Assembly (NCBI GenBank): GCA_936924235.1
Contig: CAKZHN010000477.1
Location: forward strand, 1-9,724
Length of the DNA stretch: 9,724 bases
From: an uncultured Rhodoplanes sp.
GTDB lineage: Bacteria > Pseudomonadota > Alphaproteobacteria > Rhizobiales > Xanthobacteraceae
Reading direction: 5' to 3'
Every line of letters begins with the position of its first letter. Position 1 is the stretch's first letter. Shown here in pieces: positions 6,109 through 9,724 of the stretch. The notes beneath the pieces were generated by a model. That model was not told where the DNA came from and did no database searches. It saw nothing but the letters and a program-made list of their open reading frames with translations. A program made the translations under genes and the position numbers.

Positions 6109-6858
6109 ATGAGCGAGATCGTTTCCCGTGCCTTTGCCTTGATCGACGCGATCGCGACGGCGGATCGGCCCATGAGGTTGATGGAGCTGGTCGACAAGCT
6201 GAACGCGGACAAGAGCGCCGTGCATCGCCTGCTGCGACACCTGACCGAGTGCGGTTTTGTCACGCGCGATGCGAGTTCACTTCAGTACAAAGTGGGGCCG
6301 GCGTTTCTTGCGATGTCGTCAGCTGCGATCTCGCGTGCCGATTTCTGCGCAGTGGCGAGAGATTATCTTCTTCGTGTCCGCGATCTGACCGGCGAAACCG
6401 TCGGTCTGCATCTGAAGGTCGGCCACGAACGGGTCTGCGTCGATGGAGTCGAGAGCCAGCACGACATCAGGAGCGCATTGTTCAGAGGCGAGCGTCGGCC
6501 ACTTTACAGCGGTGCGGGCGGCAAGGTCATCCTGGCGTTCATGGGAGATGACACCACGAGCGCGGTTTTGAAGCATGCGGCGATCGCGAAACCGAGCGTT
6601 AAAGCCCTCGCCTCCCAATTGGTCGCGATCCGCAAGACCGGCCGCGCCTGGGACTCGAGCGAGCGCTTCAAGGGCGGCGCGGTCCTTGCCGTGCCGATCT
6701 TCGACGGCAACGGCATCGCCGGGTCGCTCACGGTGTCAGGACCGGGGATGCGCTGGACCTCGCAGGCGTTGAGGCGGCACCTGCCGCAAATCCAGAAGGC
6801 GGTGCAGCAGATCAGCTCCGGTCTTGGCAGCGGTGAAGCCGCCCGCTTGGCCAGTTGA
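6109..6858 (+). CDS. IclR-family transcriptional regulator
   Basis: This 249-residue protein has the usual IclR length and architecture. Residues 1 to about 70 form the winged helix-turn-helix: SRAFALIDAIA opens helix 1, LMELVDKLNADKSAVHRLLR (24-43) is the helix-turn-helix, and GFVTRDASSLQYKVGP is the wing and linker. Residues about 76-240 are the GAF-like effector domain, with the family signatures GETVGLHLKVG, PLYSGAGGKVILAFM and GGAVLAVPIFDGNGIAGSLTVSGP. IclR proteins usually sense the substrate or an intermediate of the neighbouring pathway, so the ligand is probably an aromatic or aliphatic acid or its CoA ester; this is inference. It is the first gene of the catabolic operon and is 21 nt from the CoA-transferase gene. 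Only a weak GA-rich ribosome site (GAGTGAG) precedes the ATG, and it overlaps the operator-like repeats. Confidence 0.92.
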   Translation: MSEIVSRAFALIDAIATADRPMRLMELVDKLNADKSAVHRLLRHLTECGFVTRDASSLQYKVGPAFLAMSSAAISRADFCAVARDYLLRVRDLTGETVGLHLKVGHERVCVDGVESQHDIRSALFRGERRPLYSGAGGKVILAFMGDDTTSAVLKHAAIAKPSVKALASQLVAIRKTGRAWDSSERFKGGAVLAVPIFDGNGIAGSLTVSGPGMRWTSQALRRHLPQIQKAVQQISSGLGSGEAARLAS

Positions 6859-6879
6859 ATCTTCAGGACGAAGCGACAG

Positions 6880-8091
6880 ATGACCGAGCCTTCCGAGTTG
6901 TCGAAACAAAGATCGAGTGGAGCCGCCATTCGAGGGCCGCTGGCCGGCGTCAAAGTCATCGACTTGGGCATCCATCGCGCCGGCCCGCACTGTGCGCTGA
7001 TTCTGGCGCGGCTTGGCGCCGACGTGATCAAGGTCGAGCCCGTCGGCGGCGAGGAGATGCGGCACCACGGGCCGCAGTGGGCGCAGGAGAACAACTCGAA
7101 GCGAAGCCTCGCGATCGACGTGCGGCAGCCGCAGGGGCAGACGGTCGTCCGGGAGCTTGCGAAGCGTTCCGACGTTCTGGTTCAGAACTTCCGCCCGGGC
7201 GTGATGCGCAAGCTCAACCTCGACTTGGATGAGCTGCGTCAGCTCAATCCGCGGCTGATCTGCGCTTCGGTGTCGGGCTACGGGAGTAGCGGTTCCCGGC
7301 GCGACCTGCCGGGCTTCGACGGCATCATGCAAGCCGCGTGCGGGCTGATGCTTCTCAATGGCACGGATCAGATGCCGCCGCTCAAGGTGCGGCCGCCGAT
7401 CGTCGACAGGATGGCGGGGCTGCATGCGGCGGTCGGAGTCCTGGGTGCGCTCTATCAGCGTTCGATCACGGGCGTGGGGCAGACGATCGACGTGTCGCTG
7501 TGTCACAGCGCATATACCATCGGGGACGCGGAGATGGCCGGCGCGCTCGTGTCCGGAGTCGAGCCGCGACGCGTCGGCAACCGCGCTGCCGGGCCGCCCG
7601 TCAACAATGTGTTCCAGGCGAAAGACGGCTGGCTGTATGTCGCAACCGGCGGGCGGGAACGGATGTGGCAGGCCATCTGTCACATGATCGGCCGGACCGA
7701 ATGGCTCGATGATCCGCGATTTCAGACCAAGGAAGGGCGCAGCACGCATTCCGCCGTCATCGAAGCGGGTCTCGCAGCTTTCTTCTCGGACTTGAGCGCC
7801 GACGCTGCCGTCGCGGCCTGTGCCACCCGGCGCATTCCGGCGGCGCGCGTCAACTCGGTATTGGAAGCGGGACGGTCCGACTATGTGCGTGAGCGGGACA
7901 TCCTGCGCACCGTCGGATCGCCTGAGGGGCCCGTGCCGGTGTGCGGCGACCTCTGGCATTTCTCGGCTTCGGACGTCCACGTCGGCGATGCGCCGGGTCC
8001 TGGACAGCACAGTCGCGAAATCCTGGCCGATCTCAAGGTGTTTTCGCCTGACGAGGTCGCCGCCCTGTTTGCAGAAGGAATCGTCGGATGA
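6880..8091 (+). CDS. Family III (CaiB/BaiF) acyl-CoA transferase
   Basis: This cytoplasmic enzyme of 403 residues moves CoA between carboxylic acids. Family III signatures run in order: the N-terminal LAGVKVIDLG and GADVIKVEPVGGEEMRHHGP (about 46-65), NNSKRSLAIDV (71-81), DVLVQNFRPGVM (98-109), ICASVSGYG (127-135), then RPPIVDRMAGLHAAVGVLGAL. In that last motif Asp176 aligns with the catalytic aspartate (Asp169 of formyl-CoA transferase) that forms the acyl-anhydride intermediate. TGVGQTIDVSL (197-207) and the C-terminal PGQHSREIL are also typical. The ATG at 6880 has AGGA 11 nt upstream and comes 21 nt after the regulator stop. Its role here is probably to activate an imported acid using a donor such as succinyl-CoA. 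Substrate and donor cannot be read from the sequence. A racemase is less likely, because the histidine pairing of alpha-methylacyl-CoA racemases is not evident. Confidence 0.92.
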   Translation: MTEPSELSKQRSSGAAIRGPLAGVKVIDLGIHRAGPHCALILARLGADVIKVEPVGGEEMRHHGPQWAQENNSKRSLAIDVRQPQGQTVVRELAKRSDVLVQNFRPGVMRKLNLDLDELRQLNPRLICASVSGYGSSGSRRDLPGFDGIMQAACGLMLLNGTDQMPPLKVRPPIVDRMAGLHAAVGVLGALYQRSITGVGQTIDVSLCHSAYTIGDAEMAGALVSGVEPRRVGNRAAGPPVNNVFQAKDGWLYVATGGRERMWQAICHMIGRTEWLDDPRFQTKEGRSTHSAVIEAGLAAFFSDLSADAAVAACATRRIPAARVNSVLEAGRSDYVRERDILRTVGSPEGPVPVCGDLWHFSASDVHVGDAPGPGQHSREILADLKVFSPDEVAALFAEGIVG

Positions 8092-8903
8092 ACAGCAATC
8101 CAAGTTCAGGCGGCGTAGTGCTCGCCCGGCGTGCCGGAAAGGTTCTGGTCCTGACGATCAACCGGCCCGCTGCCTGCAATGCCATGAGCCGTGCGGTGTA
8201 TGGCGGCATCATCGGCCACATGAAGGAGGCCGAGACCGACCCCGAGGTCAACTGCGTCGTGTTGACCGGGCAGGGCAAGTTCTTCTCTGCCGGAGTCGAT
8301 CTCAAGGAGCGTCAAGCCGAACAGATCGCGCCCCACGACTTCTTCGAGAGTGCGATGTTTTCGGACGATCGCCCGGGGCATTTTTATTGCTACCTGTCGC
8401 GTTATCGGAAGCCGCTCATCACGGCGATAAACGGTCCTGCGCTCGGCGGCGGCGCGATCACCGCGATGCTGGGCGACATCTCCGTGATGGCAAGCGACGC
8501 CTATCTGTCGCTGCCGGAGATCGAGCGTGGCGTGACCGCGGACGGCGCCACGCTCGTGCTGCCGCGTCTCACGAGTCGTGCGCAGGCCATGTACCTCGTG
8601 CTGACCGGGCGAAAGTGTCTGGCGGCGCGCGCGGAAAGCATCGGGCTGGTTTCGATGGTCGTCGCTCCTGACGAGGTGATGACGACGGCGCTGGAGCTTG
8701 CCGAAGACATCGCGCGGCGCAGCGGCGTGGCCGTGCGGCTGTTCAAGACCGCGCTTCAGGCCGGTCCTTGGGGCGATCGCGTCGAAGCGGACACGATCCG
8801 GCAGGCCATGCTCGCCCTCGCCCAGAATACGCCGGAGCGGCTCGCTAACACCCGCGCTGCTGTCGAGAGCATCAGTTCGGCATCGAAACACTCACCCTCG
8901 TGA
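8088..8903 (+). CDS. Crotonase-fold enoyl-CoA hydratase/isomerase family enzyme
   Basis: This 271-residue protein has the normal size for the crotonase superfamily, which acts on acyl-CoA thioesters in the cytoplasm. The oxyanion hole is formed by the backbone of Ala68 (KFFSAGVDL) and Gly121 (NGPALGGG). Of the two acid/base glutamates of classical enoyl-CoA hydratase, the one in LPEI is kept as Glu144 (rat Glu164). The one after the GGG loop (rat Glu144) is replaced by Ile124. This makes simple enoyl-CoA hydration doubtful and leaves isomerase, hydrolase or C-C lyase chemistry open. The C-terminal helices include the family pattern LTGRKCLAARAESIGLVSMV. The ATG overlaps the CoA-transferase stop in an ATGA and has AGAAGGA eight bases upstream, so both proteins are translated together and presumably act in sequence. 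Confidence 0.9.
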   Translation: MNSNPSSGGVVLARRAGKVLVLTINRPAACNAMSRAVYGGIIGHMKEAETDPEVNCVVLTGQGKFFSAGVDLKERQAEQIAPHDFFESAMFSDDRPGHFYCYLSRYRKPLITAINGPALGGGAITAMLGDISVMASDAYLSLPEIERGVTADGATLVLPRLTSRAQAMYLVLTGRKCLAARAESIGLVSMVVAPDEVMTTALELAEDIARRSGVAVRLFKTALQAGPWGDRVEADTIRQAMLALAQNTPERLANTRAAVESISSASKHSPS

Positions 8904-8905
8904 GG
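8901..8905 (+). promoter_or_regulatory. Shine-Dalgarno overlapping the crotonase stop
   Basis: TGAGG includes the crotonase stop codon and lies six bases before the ATG at 8912. It selects this ATG over the in-frame ATG at 8918 and couples the transporter gene to the enzyme genes. Confidence 0.55.
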
Positions 8906-8911
8906 CCAGTA

Positions 8912-9724
8912 ATGTGGATGCGTCGTGTTGTTGTTGCTCTCCTGGTGCAGGGCGCCGTCGGTCTCTCGGTCGGCACGGCGGCCGCGCAGTCAGCGTATCC
9001 CGACCGGCCTGTCCAGTTCATCGTTTCGTCTGCACCAGGGGGGTCGATCGATATCCTCAGTCGCCTGATCGCGCCGAAGCTCGGGGCGCTGCTCGGGCAG
9101 CCTGTCATTACGATCAATCGCGACGGCGCAGGCGGCATCATCGGCGGCATGTCCGTCGCGAAGTCGGCTGCGGACGGCTACACGTTCCTCATGACGACCA
9201 GCGGATTGATCGTCGCGCATCCGAGCCTTTATGCCGACAACCGGCTCGACATGCGGACCGAGCTTACGCCGATCAGCATTGTTGCGGCGTTTCCGAACGT
9301 CCTGATCGTTCATCCCAGCACCGGCTTGGACAACGTTCGCGACTTGATCGCCAGAGCGAGAGCGGAGCCGGGAAGGATCAAATATGCGTCCGGCGGCAAC
9401 GGCACCTCGAACCATCTTGCCGCTGAGCTGCTGAAGTATGAAACCGGGATCGACCTTCTTCACGTGCCGTATCGCGGCGGCGGCCCTGCAGTTCAAGCAG
9501 TGGTATCCGGCGTCGCCGACATGGTCTTCGTCGCTCCTTCCCCGGCGATCCCGCTGATCAACGCGGGCCTGGTGAAGGCCTTGGCCGTCACGTCGCGGGA
9601 GCCCTCCAGGCTTGTTCCGGGCATGCCGACCATGATCGAGGCCGGCGTTCCCAATTTCCAGCTTACGAACTGGATCGGCGTGTTGGCGCCGAAGGCCATT
9701 CCACCGGAAATCGCCAACCGGGTG
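8912..9724 (+). CDS. Bug-family (TctC) periplasmic substrate-binding protein, 3' end cut by window edge
   Basis: The frame from the ATG at 8912 stays open for 271 codons to the right edge. The family is normally about 320-330 residues, so roughly 50 are missing. A signal peptide covers about residues 1-25 (MWMRRVVVALLVQGAVGLSV, cleaved near TAAA|QS). Then come the Bug signatures: YPDRPVQFIVSSAPGGSIDI, where the PGG-x-x-D loop binds the ligand carboxylate, then LGQPVITINRDGAGGIIG, AADGYTFLM, KYASGGNGTSNHLAAE and LLHVPYRGGGPAVQAVVSG. It would bind a carboxylated compound in the periplasm and either feed a tripartite tricarboxylate transporter or act as a sensor. No TctA/TctB membrane gene is visible, though one could lie beyond the edge. 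The eight-nt gap to the crotonase gene places it in the CoA operon, so its ligand is plausibly the substrate of the CoA-transferase. Confidence 0.93.
   Translation, partial: MWMRRVVVALLVQGAVGLSVGTAAAQSAYPDRPVQFIVSSAPGGSIDILSRLIAPKLGALLGQPVITINRDGAGGIIGGMSVAKSAADGYTFLMTTSGLIVAHPSLYADNRLDMRTELTPISIVAAFPNVLIVHPSTGLDNVRDLIARARAEPGRIKYASGGNGTSNHLAAELLKYETGIDLLHVPYRGGGPAVQAVVSGVADMVFVAPSPAIPLINAGLVKALAVTSREPSRLVPGMPTMIEAGVPNFQLTNWIGVLAPKAIPPEIANRV

Noticed and set aside
6736..8103. 455-residue minus-strand frame
   Set aside because: It is antisense to the CoA-transferase, whose family motifs and active-site aspartate are intact on the plus strand.

Overview
The window is very GC-rich with strong GC preference at third codon positions. 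It carries a PhoQ/FeuQ-type two-component system and a Bug-type (TctC) substrate-binding protein gene. This points to an alphaproteobacterium, probably Hyphomicrobiales in the Bradyrhizobium/Rhodoplanes/Pseudolabrys direction. The genus is inference.

Left part, minus strand (1-3358). A large exported protein gene starts at 2427 and runs off the left edge, leaving 809 codons open. It has a signal peptide, an unfamiliar globular region of about 250 residues with three cysteines, and then nearly 500 residues of alanine-rich coiled coil. A similarly long plus-strand frame lies opposite and is an artefact. Behind it is a secreted trypsin-fold (S1) serine protease with an intact triad, whose mature N terminus may be made directly by signal peptidase.

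Middle, plus strand (3376-5940). A divergent intergenic region holds a 12-bp palindrome, a short hairpin and a tandem TTTCGGC repeat. It is followed by a three-gene sensory operon: a small exported PepSY protein, an OmpR/PhoB-type response regulator (TTG start set by a strong Shine-Dalgarno) and an overlapping sensor kinase with an HALKTPL H-box. A strong intrinsic terminator sits immediately after the kinase stop. The likely logic is periplasmic sensing, with the PepSY protein as a candidate modulator of the kinase.

Right part, plus strand (6081-9724). A tightly packed catabolic operon encodes an IclR-family regulator, a family III CoA-transferase, a crotonase-fold enzyme and a Bug substrate-binding protein cut by the right edge. 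Spacings are 21 nt, a 4-nt ATGA overlap and 8 nt. Together they suggest capture of an unknown carboxylate in the periplasm, its activation as a CoA thioester and one crotonase step, under control of the IclR protein. Three related 7-bp half-sites directly upstream of the iclR-type start look like that regulator's own operator. GC content appears lower here than in the rest of the window.

No RNA genes, insertion sequences, CRISPR arrays or integration sites were seen.
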